Source of the DNA: an uncultured Sutterella sp.
GTDB taxonomy: Bacteria > Pseudomonadota > Gammaproteobacteria > Burkholderiales > Burkholderiaceae_F
DNA length: 22,308 nt
Direction: 5' to 3'
NCBI GenBank assembly: GCA_900767875.1
Contig: CAAGAT010000056.1
Coordinates: forward strand, 1 to 22,308
The notes under the pieces are model-generated. The model was not told where the DNA came from, ran no database searches, and worked only from the letters and a program-made list of their open reading frames with translations. This document shows positions 1 to 5,655 of this stretch, in pieces. The position numbers and the translations under genes were made by a program. Numbering within the stretch: the first letter of the stretch is position 1; the number at the start of each line of letters is the position of its first letter.

Positions 1-1088
1 ATTGGCTGCTTGATGGGCACTTGATCACCGAGCGCTTGGCCGGACTCGTGCAAAAACTCCTGCGGTTGCGCATCTGCGTGCAGGACGTGGCCAAGATCAC
101 CGGCGTGGACTGGAACCTGATCAAGGAACTCGATAAGACCGCGCTCGAGTACGCGCACAGCGCCCCCGATCTTGCGCACGTACGCCGTCTGGCCATCGAC
201 GAAATCAGCATCCACAAGGGACACAAGTACGCCACCGTCATCATGGACCCGGAGGATCGAAAAATTCTGCAGGTTGTCGAAGGCAAGTCACAAAAGGTGA
301 TGCGCCCATTCTTCGAGTCGCTCAAGACCGTCGGATTCGACAAACACATTCGGTCCGTGTCCGTTGACATGAACGCGGCCTACCCGCGGCTCATCAAGGA
401 GTTTTTACCGCACGCCAAGCTGACGTACGATCGGTTCCACGTCATGCAGATGCTCAACAAGAACGTGCTTTACGAGGCGCGTCCGACAAGCATTCAGAGA
501 GCCAGAGAAAAGTACCGGTCCCTTTCTGCCGCACAGCGCAAGAGCGACGAGGCGATTGCTGAAAAAATCATTTCGATACGGGCGGTCAAAAATGCCGAGT
601 GGCTCATCATTACCGACCCCTCGTTGTTGGGACCGCAAAGGCAGGAGCCTCTGAGGTTGTTGCGAGAAACGAATCAGCTGTTTGCCGACTTGTACCTCTT
701 CGTGGCCAAGCTCAGGGAAGTCTGGACGGCAGCGAGCGAGCACCTGGCTCGCACGCTGCCGGCAGAGGTTGTGGACTTGGGCAAGGCCATCGCTGAGGCG
801 CACGAGTTCAAGCCCATAGACCGATTCGTCAAGATGCTCACCCGCAGAGCCGATGGCATCGTGACCGCTTGCATTGTCGGCTTGGGAACCAATATCCTCG
901 AGGGCGCCAACAACACGGCCAAGGTCATTAAGCGTGTCGCCTACGGGTACCGAGATTTCGAGTATTTCGCCCTCAAACTCAAGGGCGCTTTCCCCGGACG
1001 CCGGTTCCTCAGGCAAATGCAAACGCAAGGATGGACGCTGGTTTGGCAAGGATTAAGGAAACCCCTCGGTTTTCACCATTATTCCTGA
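1..1088 (+). CDS. ISL3-family DDE transposase, 5' end outside window
   Basis: Transposase that would catalyse cut-and-paste movement of an ISL3-type (IS204/IS1001/IS1096/IS1165 group) insertion sequence. The reading frame is open to the left edge: codons before the first possible start (TTG at 21) read WLLDGHL, so the N-terminal zinc-binding and HTH part lies outside. Visible DDE elements are the first Asp in AIDEISIHKGHKYATVIMD, the second in SVDMNAAYP followed by YDRFHVMQMLN, and the final Glu in LEGANNTAKVIKRVAYGYRDF. The visible part has no internal stop or frameshift, so the element may be intact. The C-terminus looks complete. ISL3 family assignment is from motif recognition only. Confidence 0.85.
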   Translation, partial: WLLDGHLITERLAGLVQKLLRLRICVQDVAKITGVDWNLIKELDKTALEYAHSAPDLAHVRRLAIDEISIHKGHKYATVIMDPEDRKILQVVEGKSQKVMRPFFESLKTVGFDKHIRSVSVDMNAAYPRLIKEFLPHAKLTYDRFHVMQMLNKNVLYEARPTSIQRAREKYRSLSAAQRKSDEAIAEKIISIRAVKNAEWLIITDPSLLGPQRQEPLRLLRETNQLFADLYLFVAKLREVWTAASEHLARTLPAEVVDLGKAIAEAHEFKPIDRFVKMLTRRADGIVTACIVGLGTNILEGANNTAKVIKRVAYGYRDFEYFALKLKGAFPGRRFLRQMQTQGWTLVWQGLRKPLGFHHYS

Positions 1089-1090
1089 AG

Positions 1091-1113
1091 TGCCACGAAG
1101 TCTTGTGTAACCC
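1091..1113. repeat. Candidate right terminal inverted repeat of the ISL3-type element
   Basis: Just after the transposase stop the top strand reads TGCCACGAAGTCTTGTGTAA followed by CCC. On the other strand this starts GGGTTACACAAGACTTCG, which has the look of an IS terminal repeat. The partner left end is outside the window, so this cannot be confirmed here. Confidence 0.3.
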
Positions 1114-1165
1114 TATGAAGGCAAAGGGAAAACGGGACTGTATGGGATACCGTGGGAAAGGCCGA

Positions 1166-1255
1166 TGGCGGAGGCGGTGAGATTCGAACTCACGAGCGGG
1201 GAGACCCGCCGCCGGTTTTCAAGACCGGTGCATTCAACCACTCTGCCACACCTCC
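1166..1255 (-). tRNA. tRNA-Ser (anticodon UGA)
   Basis: The minus strand folds into a class II tRNA of 90 nt. The acceptor stem is GGAGGTG with CGCCTCC (one G-U pair), the anticodon arm is CCGGT-CTTGAAA-ACCGG with anticodon TGA, and there is a long variable arm (GCGGGTCTCCCCGC). The T arm carries the GTTCGAATC loop. Discriminator G and an encoded CCA end at 1166. The long variable arm and UGA anticodon identify a serine tRNA reading UCA and related codons. It sits alone between the IS element and ppk2, pointing away from ppk2. Confidence 0.96.
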
Positions 1256-1270
1256 GGTTGAAGACCCGAA

Positions 1271-1300
1271 ATCTTACCAAATCAAGCCTGTCAAGGAAAA
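1271..1300 (-). promoter_or_regulatory. Probable tRNA-Ser promoter
   Basis: On the minus strand a TAAGAT -10-like hexamer (1276-1271) lies 15 bp before the mature tRNA 5' end, the usual distance. The best-spaced -35 is TTTTCC (1300-1295, 18-bp spacer). A perfect TTGACA (1294-1289) is also present but only 12 bp from the -10, so it probably does not act with it. Confidence 0.35.
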
Positions 1301-1367
1301 CCTCGCGCGAGTAAAACCCTGCTCCGGCGAGGACGGCGCCCTCCGATCGGTCTTAGCATTTTCGGCA

Positions 1368-1396
1368 TTGACAAGGCTTTGGTTTGGTGTTGTGAT
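1368..1396 (+). promoter_or_regulatory. Sigma70-type promoter of the polyphosphate kinase gene
   Basis: A perfect TTGACA (1368-1373) and TGTGAT (1391-1396, 4 of 6 matches to TATAAT) are separated by exactly 17 bp, about 75 bp upstream of the ppk2 start codon. The predicted transcript would begin near 1403 and include the hairpin at 1411-1443. Confidence 0.55.
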
Positions 1397-1410
1397 ATGC
1401 GGATATGTTT

Positions 1411-1443
1411 GAGGCGGTCTGACCCTCTTTTTCAGACCGTCTC
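1411..1443 (+). repeat. Stem-loop in the ppk2 leader
   Basis: A 12-bp stem with one G-U pair (GAGGCGGTCTGA with TCAGACCGTCTC) encloses the 9-nt loop CCCTCTTTT. It ends 15 nt before the AGGAG ribosome-binding site at 1458-1462. No T-run follows, so it is not a standard intrinsic terminator. It could stabilise the transcript, affect translation, or be a DNA-binding site. Confidence 0.6.
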
Positions 1444-1470
1444 CCGGTAATTCAAGCAGGAGAGCAGCGC

Positions 1471-2622
1471 ATGTCGGACAAGAAAAAGGAACGCGCTCAG
1501 GACGAGCAGGACGGCGGTGAAAAGGATGCTAAGGGGCAAGGCGCAGGCAAAAAGGCCGGCGTCGTCAACCTCAACGACACCCTCGAAAAGGTCTTTCAGA
1601 ACGTCGCCCTCATTGACCGCAAGGAAAGCATTTCGCTCGTGATGGAAGAGCTCGTGCGCGAGGTGCGCGCCGTCAAGACGGAAATGTCGGCCGAAGAGAT
1701 GGCGCAGTACGTGCTCGGCAGCATGCAGCCGCAAAGCCGTGAGTTTCTGCTTGAGGGGCTGATGGCCTCCATCTTTCAAAAGAAGGCCAAGCTGCGCTCC
1801 CAGAGCATGAACAAGGTAGACGAGCTGGCGCCGGGCGCTTACGAGGGCGCCTACCCGTACGTGCACAACTATGACGACGCCCTTTATAAGGAAGAGCTCT
1901 ACGGATTGCAGGTCGAGCTTTTAAAGCTGCAGCGTCACGTCAAGGAAACGGGCATGAAGCTCGTGGTGCTCTTTGAAGGGCGCGACGCCGCCGGCAAGGG
2001 CGGCACGATCGGCCGCTTTACCGAAAACATCAACCCCCGCGGCGCGCGTGTGGTGGCTTTGCCTAAGCCCAGCGAGGCGCAGGCGGGCCAATGGTACTTT
2101 CAGCGTTACGCCGAGCAACTTCCGAGCCCGGGCGAAATCGTCTTCTTTGACCGCTCCTGGTACAACCGCGCGGTGGTCGAGCCGGTGATGGGGTTCTGCA
2201 CGCCCCGGCAGACCAACCTCTTTTTGAATGAAGTGCCCGGCTTCGAGCGCAGCCTCGTCGAGCACGGCATCCACCTCACGAAGTTCTGGCTGGACGTGAG
2301 CCGCGAGGAGCAAAAGAGGCGCTTTAAGCAGCGCCGCGTCGATCCGGTGCGCCGCTGGAAGCTCTCGCCCGTGGACATCGCCTCCCTCGATAAATGGGAC
2401 GAATACACGGTCGCCATCGAGCAGATGTTCCGCAAGACAGAGTCGCCCGATGCGCCCTGGACGATCATCCGCAGCGACGACAAGCGTCGTGCGCGCCTTA
2501 ACGCCATCCGTGTGTTCCTGCACAGCATCGAGTACGCCGAAAAGGACGAGGAGCAGATCGGGGCCGTCGACGGCCTCATCGTCAAGTCCGTGCCCGAGTA
2601 CCTGCGCGGCTACCGCCGATAA
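1471..2622 (+). CDS. ppk2: Polyphosphate kinase 2 family protein
   Basis: Cytoplasmic kinase expected to transfer phosphate between polyphosphate and nucleoside diphosphates. The PPK2 core runs from about residue 135 to the end. It has the Walker A loop EGRDAAGKGG (169-178), the Walker B/lid signature FFDRSWYNRAVVEPV (Asp227, Arg228), and the conserved KFWLDVSREEQKRRF and KWDEYTVAIEQM stretches. These match single-domain class I enzymes. Unusual is an N-terminal extension of about 130 residues: a Lys/Glu/Gly-rich first 30 residues, then helical, charged sequence with no motif I recognise. The ATG at 1471 is set by AGGAG at 1458-1462. The gene stands alone between its own promoter and a terminator. 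NDP preference cannot be read from the sequence. Confidence 0.93.
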   Translation: MSDKKKERAQDEQDGGEKDAKGQGAGKKAGVVNLNDTLEKVFQNVALIDRKESISLVMEELVREVRAVKTEMSAEEMAQYVLGSMQPQSREFLLEGLMASIFQKKAKLRSQSMNKVDELAPGAYEGAYPYVHNYDDALYKEELYGLQVELLKLQRHVKETGMKLVVLFEGRDAAGKGGTIGRFTENINPRGARVVALPKPSEAQAGQWYFQRYAEQLPSPGEIVFFDRSWYNRAVVEPVMGFCTPRQTNLFLNEVPGFERSLVEHGIHLTKFWLDVSREEQKRRFKQRRVDPVRRWKLSPVDIASLDKWDEYTVAIEQMFRKTESPDAPWTIIRSDDKRRARLNAIRVFLHSIEYAEKDEEQIGAVDGLIVKSVPEYLRGYRR

Positions 2623-2668
2623 GGCGAAGTCAGGGAAATATAACGGCTTACAAGTAAACTATTAAACG

Positions 2669-2719
2669 ATGGGGTGTCCGGTAAGGCGATTTCCTGCCGG
2701 GTGCCCCATAAAAGTTTTT
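2669..2719 (+). terminator. Intrinsic terminator after ppk2
   Basis: A 13-bp stem with three wobble pairs (ATGGGGTGTCCGG at 2669-2681 with CCGGGTGCCCCAT at 2697-2709) is followed by AAAAGTTTTTA. It lies 47 bp after the ppk2 stop codon. Confidence 0.55.
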
Positions 2720-2733
2720 AGTTTCCTGAATTT

Positions 2734-2768
2734 AAAGAACAAATTACTTTTAAAAGTTCTTTTATAAA
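2734..2768 (+). promoter_or_regulatory. AT-rich promoter region with inverted repeat, upstream of the HAD gene
   Basis: AAAGAAC (2734-2740) and GTTCTTT (2756-2762) form an inverted repeat with a 15-bp AT-rich centre, directly followed by a -10-like TATAAA (2763-2768). No good -35 lies 16-18 bp upstream, so the promoter is tentative. The repeat is placed where a regulator would cover it. Confidence 0.35.
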
Positions 2769-2800
2769 CACTTAAAAACATCGAATCCGAGACATCGACA

Positions 2801-3541
2801 ATGATCAGCGCCCGGGACTTTCTGCGCGGCAAAACAGCCGCCGTGTTTGACTTTGACGGCACCTTGGCCGACACGCTCGGCATTTGGAACGCAGTGGATG
2901 TGCAACTGGCCGCCGAGCTCGGTCACCCCAACGCCGAGCCCGAGGCGTGCCACGCCTTTCGCGAAGAGAGTTTGCGGCGTCACCGTGACGAGGACAATCC
3001 CTTCCGCAGCTATTGCGGAGACTTCGGCGCCAAACTCGGCAGCAGCCTGACGGCCGCCGAAATTCACCAACGGCGCTTTACGATTTCACGGCGGCTTCTG
3101 AAAAACGACGTCCAGTTGCAGCCCAACGCCGCCGAGGCGCTTAAAAGCCTTAAGGCCCTGGGGCTGCGCCTTGCCGTGGCCACCACCACGCGACGTGCCA
3201 ACATCGAGATCTATTGCAACACCAACGAGGGGATCCGGCGGGAAATTCACCTGGCCGACGTCTTTGAGGGCTTAATCTGCGCCGAGGACGTCGAGCGCAT
3301 CAAGCCCGACCCCGAGTGCTACGTCAAGGCGTTGGCGCTTCTGGGCGTGACGCCCGAGCGGGCCTTTGCCGTCGAGGACACGGTGGCCGGACTCGAAGCC
3401 GCCCGCGCGGCCGGCCTCAAGTGCCTGGCCATGCGCGAGCCGCACTCGGCCGAGGATGCCGAGAGGATCCGGAGCCTCTCTGAGGTCTACTTTGACGACT
3501 ACGCCGCGTTTTTGAAGTGGCTCGGCGCCTCGCCGCTTTGA
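2801..3541 (+). CDS. HAD-superfamily phosphatase (phosphoglycolate phosphatase-like)
   Basis: Haloacid dehalogenase-type hydrolase that should remove phosphate from a small metabolite through an aspartyl-phosphate intermediate. All four HAD motifs are visible: motif I DFDGTLADT (nucleophile Asp17, acid/base Asp19), motif II LAVATTT (about 124-130), the motif III lysine in IKPDPECY (Lys168), and motif IV VEDTVAGLEAA (Glu192, Asp193). The helical cap between motifs I and II (about 25-110) marks a subfamily I enzyme of the phosphoglycolate phosphatase/beta-phosphoglucomutase type. The true substrate cannot be told. The ATG at 2801 has only a weak purine-rich site (CCGAGA). The last 125 bp overlap, on the opposite strand, the tail of a decayed activase gene. 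Confidence 0.88.
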   Translation: MISARDFLRGKTAAVFDFDGTLADTLGIWNAVDVQLAAELGHPNAEPEACHAFREESLRRHRDEDNPFRSYCGDFGAKLGSSLTAAEIHQRRFTISRRLLKNDVQLQPNAAEALKSLKALGLRLAVATTTRRANIEIYCNTNEGIRREIHLADVFEGLICAEDVERIKPDPECYVKALALLGVTPERAFAVEDTVAGLEAARAAGLKCLAMREPHSAEDAERIRSLSEVYFDDYAAFLKWLGASPL

Positions 3542-3905
3542 TCCCGCACGCGCTCGGGCACCTCCGTCTGCTCTTGATCGGCTTGGGTGCCCGCGTCATG
3601 AAGAGCTTGAGGCGATTGGAGACGTTGCTCTCGGCCGTGCCGCCTTCAAAGTCAATGCCGATGAGGTTGGCCTTCGGGAAGCGGTTGCGCAGCTCGCCCA
3701 TCGTGCCGCGTCCCGTGATGTGGTTGGGCAGGCACCCGAAGGGCTGCAGACACACCACATTGTCCACGCCCGAGGCGAGGAACTCGGCCATCTCGGCCGT
3801 CAGCAGCCAGCCTTCGCCCGCCTGCTGTCCGGGGTTCACGAGGCCCTCGACGCGCTCAAGGTAGGCCGAGAGCTTGGGCATGGCCGACAGGGGGCTCGTT
3901 AACTG
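3417..3905 (-). pseudogene. C-terminal remnant of a CoA-substrate-specific enzyme activase
   Basis: The minus-strand frame read from 3905 (TSPLSAMPKLSAYLERVEG..., CGEGW-like AGEGWLLTAEM, VVCLQPFGCLPNHITGRG, ANLIGIDFEGGTAESNVSNR) matches, by recognition, the C-terminal end of the large (about 1,400-residue) activases related to the 2-hydroxyglutaryl-CoA dehydratase activator. Only about 115 residues of homology remain, so the ATP-binding part is gone. An in-frame stop at 3908-3906 falls where the IS607-type element begins, so insertion of that element probably removed the 5' portion. After NRLKLFM (about 3597) the frame turns Arg-rich. A shifted frame reads DAGTQADQEQTEVPERVRDQ and stops at 3501-3499, so a frameshift is likely too. 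The usual second cysteine of QCGEGW is Gln-Ala here. Confidence 0.75.
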
Positions 3906-4752
3906 CTAAAATAAATCTATCTAAATACAATTAAACATACTAAAAATGAGTAGATTTATAAGTATTGGGCAGGCTGCGGAACGTTTGGGGGTTTCCATTT
4001 CAACCCTGCGCCGTTGGGAGCAGGAAGGTCGGTTGACTGCAGAACGAACGCCGGCCGGGCACCGTCGCTATGATGTCACCAAGCTCAGCGGTTTAGAAGC
4101 CGACCGCCTCGATCTCGGCCGCATTGAGCAAAAAAGGACGATCGCCTATGCCCGAGTGTCAAGCCGGGATCAGAAGGCCGACCTTGAGCGGCAGGCGCAG
4201 GTGCTTGAAATGTTCTGCTCGGCCAGAGGCTGGACATACGAAGTCATCCGCGATTTGGGCAGCGGGATAAACGACCGCAAAAAAGGACTCACGCGTCTTC
4301 TCAAGCTGTTGATCGGCGGGGATGTCGGGCGTTTGGTCATCACGTACAAGGACCGCCTGCTGCGCTTTGGGGCTGAATTGGTCTTTTCCGTGTGCGAGAT
4401 GAAGAACATTGAGGTTGTGATCCTCAACAGCGGGGACGAAGATTCCCTTGAGGACGACGAGTTGATTGAGGACGTTCGGGAGATCATTGACGTCTTCAAC
4501 GCCAGGCTCTACGGCTTGCGCAGTCAAAAGAACAAAAAGCTCATTGAAGAGATGAAAAACGCAGTCCAAAACGCGCAGGCCGCCCGATGACGTCCTTTAA
4601 TCTGGGTTTCCGCACCAAACTCAAGCTCAACCGCAAACAGGCCGAATACTTTGCCAAGGCCTGCGGTGTGGCGCGTTTTTCCTACAACTGGGCTTTGGCT
4701 GAGTGGGAAAAACTGTACGAGGCCTGCAAGAAGGATCCTTCGCTGCCATTAA
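3906..4752 (+). mobile_element. Truncated IS607-type insertion sequence
   Basis: The element holds the serine-recombinase tnpA and the first about 55 codons of tnpB, and lies within the activase remnant. Its left boundary is inferred from the break in activase homology near 3905; its right boundary is inferred from the end of TnpB-like sequence near 4752. IS607 elements have no terminal inverted repeats, so neither edge can be fixed by inspection. The right end and any omega-RNA are missing. Confidence 0.6.
3946..4590 (+). CDS. tnpA: IS607-family transposase TnpA (serine recombinase)
   Basis: Serine-type transposase of 214 residues, about full length for the family. A MerR-like winged-helix DNA-binding domain comes first (SIGQAAERLGVSISTLRRWE, about 6-25, then RLTAERTPAGHRRYD). 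The resolvase-type catalytic domain follows (65-190), with the nucleophile Ser72 in YARVSSRDQ and the downstream DLGSGINDRKKGL, LVITYKDRLLRFG and VVILN segments. The DNA-binding domain preceding the catalytic domain is the hallmark of IS607 rather than Tn3 resolvases. The frame is intact, so it may still make protein, although the element has lost its right side. Its stop overlaps the tnpB start as ATGA (4587-4590). Confidence 0.93.
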   Translation: MSRFISIGQAAERLGVSISTLRRWEQEGRLTAERTPAGHRRYDVTKLSGLEADRLDLGRIEQKRTIAYARVSSRDQKADLERQAQVLEMFCSARGWTYEVIRDLGSGINDRKKGLTRLLKLLIGGDVGRLVITYKDRLLRFGAELVFSVCEMKNIEVVILNSGDEDSLEDDELIEDVREIIDVFNARLYGLRSQKNKKLIEEMKNAVQNAQAAR

Positions 4753-4826
4753 TTGCCAAAATATCTTTCCGCATCTTCCAACACCACAAAGGAACCCAGG
4801 AAAATGCGATACTCAGAGGAATTTAG
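4587..4826 (+). pseudogene. tnpB, N-terminal fragment
   Basis: The first about 55 codons (FNLGFRTKLKLNRKQAEYF, then GVARFSYNWALAEWEKLYE) are the N-terminus of a TnpB/OrfB-type RNA-guided nuclease, partner of IS607 tnpA. TnpB proteins are usually 350-450 residues; here similarity stops after KKDPSLPL and the frame ends at 4826 with unrelated residues. The RuvC-like catalytic domain and zinc finger are absent, so no nuclease activity is possible. The break near 4752 is probably the edge of another insertion or a deletion. Confidence 0.8.
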
Positions 4827-4860
4827 GAACAAGGTCGCGCTGGAAGTCAGAAAAGCATGA
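4804..4860 (+). pseudogene. Remnant of an IS3-type orfA start
   Basis: An 18-codon frame reading MRYSEEFRNKVALEVRKA then stop resembles the opening of the HTH_Tnp_1 domain of IS3-family OrfA proteins (a typical start is YSxEFKxKVALE). AGGAA lies just upstream (4797-4801), so the remnant seems to keep its own ribosome-binding site. Everything after residue 18 is lost. It fits an IS3-type element that landed in tnpB and was later deleted. The match is short, so the assignment is tentative. Confidence 0.45.
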
Positions 4861-4924
4861 AACAAGATCTGAAGCCAAGAGGGGAGGAGCACACATGCGC
4901 AAAGCACTTCAAAAACCGCGTATG

Positions 4925-4966
4925 AAAAAAAACGCATCCGAGGAGCAATCGGATGCGTTCTTTTCG
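4925..4966. terminator. Bidirectional intrinsic terminator (serves rpsT)
   Basis: A perfect 11-bp stem (AACGCATCCGA at 4931-4941 with TCGGATGCGTT at 4949-4959) encloses a 7-nt loop. Eight A residues at 4925-4932 become a T-run on the minus strand, giving a strong terminator for rpsT transcription. On the plus strand TTCTTTT follows, so it should also stop reads leaving the IS graveyard. Confidence 0.8.
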
Positions 4967-4987
4967 TCTAAATGGCTAAACCGCTGA

Positions 4988-5033
4988 CCTGAGGGAATCA
5001 GGCGTTTTAGCGTTTGAGTCCCGCTCGGGACTC
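4988..5033. repeat. Two small stem-loops 3' of rpsT
   Basis: CCTGA-GGGAA-TCAGG (4988-5002) and GAGTCCC-GCTC-GGGACTC (5016-5033) are perfect hairpins in the rpsT 3' untranslated region, between its stop codon and the terminator. They probably shape or protect the mRNA 3' end. Neither has a T-run in the rpsT direction. Confidence 0.5.
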
Positions 5034-5048
5034 GAGCCTAATGCAAAA

Positions 5049-5312
5049 TTAGGCGAGCGCCTTGATGGCAGCAGACAGGCGGCTCTTGTGACGAGCGGCG
5101 GCGTTCGTGTGCAGAACACCCTTGCGGCACATGGAGTCGATCACGCACTGAGCGGACTTGAAGGCTTCCTGAGCGGCGGCCTTGTCGCCGGCGAGGATGC
5201 ACTTGCGCACGGCCTTGATGGCGGTACGGTACTGGCTGCGCTGAGCGGAGAGGTGCTGGTTGCGGGCAAGGGCCTGACGGGCGCGCTTGCGGGCTTGGTT
5301 GGTATTGGCCAT
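5049..5312 (-). CDS. rpsT: 30S ribosomal protein S20
   Basis: Primary 16S rRNA-binding protein of the small ribosomal subunit. It is 87 residues, the normal length. The MANTNQARKRARQALARNQH start, the basic helices and the KGVLHTNAAARHKSRLSAAI tail are diagnostic. The ATG at 5312 has an AGGA about 11 nt upstream. Three cysteines (in KCILAG, AQCVID and SMCRKG) are more than I expect for S20. It diverges from murJ across a 343-bp gap, an arrangement familiar from Burkholderiales and Neisseria. A leader of about 140 nt, with a GGCCGA hairpin, leaves room for the autogenous translational control known for S20 in E. coli, but no such site was identified. Confidence 0.97.
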   Translation of the reverse strand: MANTNQARKRARQALARNQHLSAQRSQYRTAIKAVRKCILAGDKAAAQEAFKSAQCVIDSMCRKGVLHTNAAARHKSRLSAAIKALA

Positions 5313-5456
5313 TTAGTTTTGAATCCTGAAAAATTCGGATGCCGCGGTTTTCGGCTTTCCGTCGACGAGCGCTCCAAAGTCGAAACGCTTTCCTGACGGA
5401 GCCGTTTGCAGCTCGGCATCTGGCCGAAAAATCGGCCGGGTCTAAGTTTTACTAAA

Positions 5457-5485
5457 ATGTTGGTTTCCGATTTCGGGCGGGTCAA
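5457..5485 (-). promoter_or_regulatory. rpsT promoter
   Basis: On the minus strand TTGACC (5485-5480) and CAACAT (5462-5457) are spaced by exactly 17 bp. CAACAT keeps the key second A and last T of a -10. Transcription would start near 5450, giving a leader of about 140 nt. Confidence 0.5.
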
Positions 5486-5514
5486 TGACTTCGCCTGAAT
5501 CCAGAAACGCGCCA

Positions 5515-5542
5515 TTGTATCAAATCGCTTGAGGCGATACAA
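5515..5542. repeat. Inverted repeat upstream of the rpsT promoter
   Basis: TTGTATC (5515-5521) and GATACAA (5536-5542) form a 7-bp inverted repeat with a 14-bp centre, ending 30 bp upstream of the predicted rpsT -35. It could be an activator site or a hairpin. No function is known to me. Confidence 0.4.
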
Positions 5543-5655
5543 GCGCCCGGCCGGGGAAAAATTTCTTTTGCAAAGAAAGACCTAGCCGCGGGTGCGCGTT
5601 TTCTCGCAGCCTCCGGGCTGCGGGTCCGTTACCGATTTCAGTCACGCTGCAGTCA

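Larger units (their letters stand above)
5313..5655. other. rpsT-murJ divergent intergenic region
   Basis: The gap holds the rpsT promoter and several perfect short hairpins: GGCCGA-AAAA-TCGGCC (5422-5437, in the rpsT leader), TTTCTTT-TGC-AAAGAAA (5562-5578), and GCAGCC-TCCG-GGCTGC (5606-5621, in the murJ leader, ending 34 bp before its start). I found no convincing murJ promoter and no small gene here. Confidence 0.5.

Noticed and set aside
1152..1412. An 86-codon plus-strand frame across the tRNA-Ser region
   Set aside because: It is the reverse complement of the tRNA gene (GGGEIRTHERGDPPPVFKTG is a known tRNA-Ser mistranslation pattern) followed by non-coding DNA.
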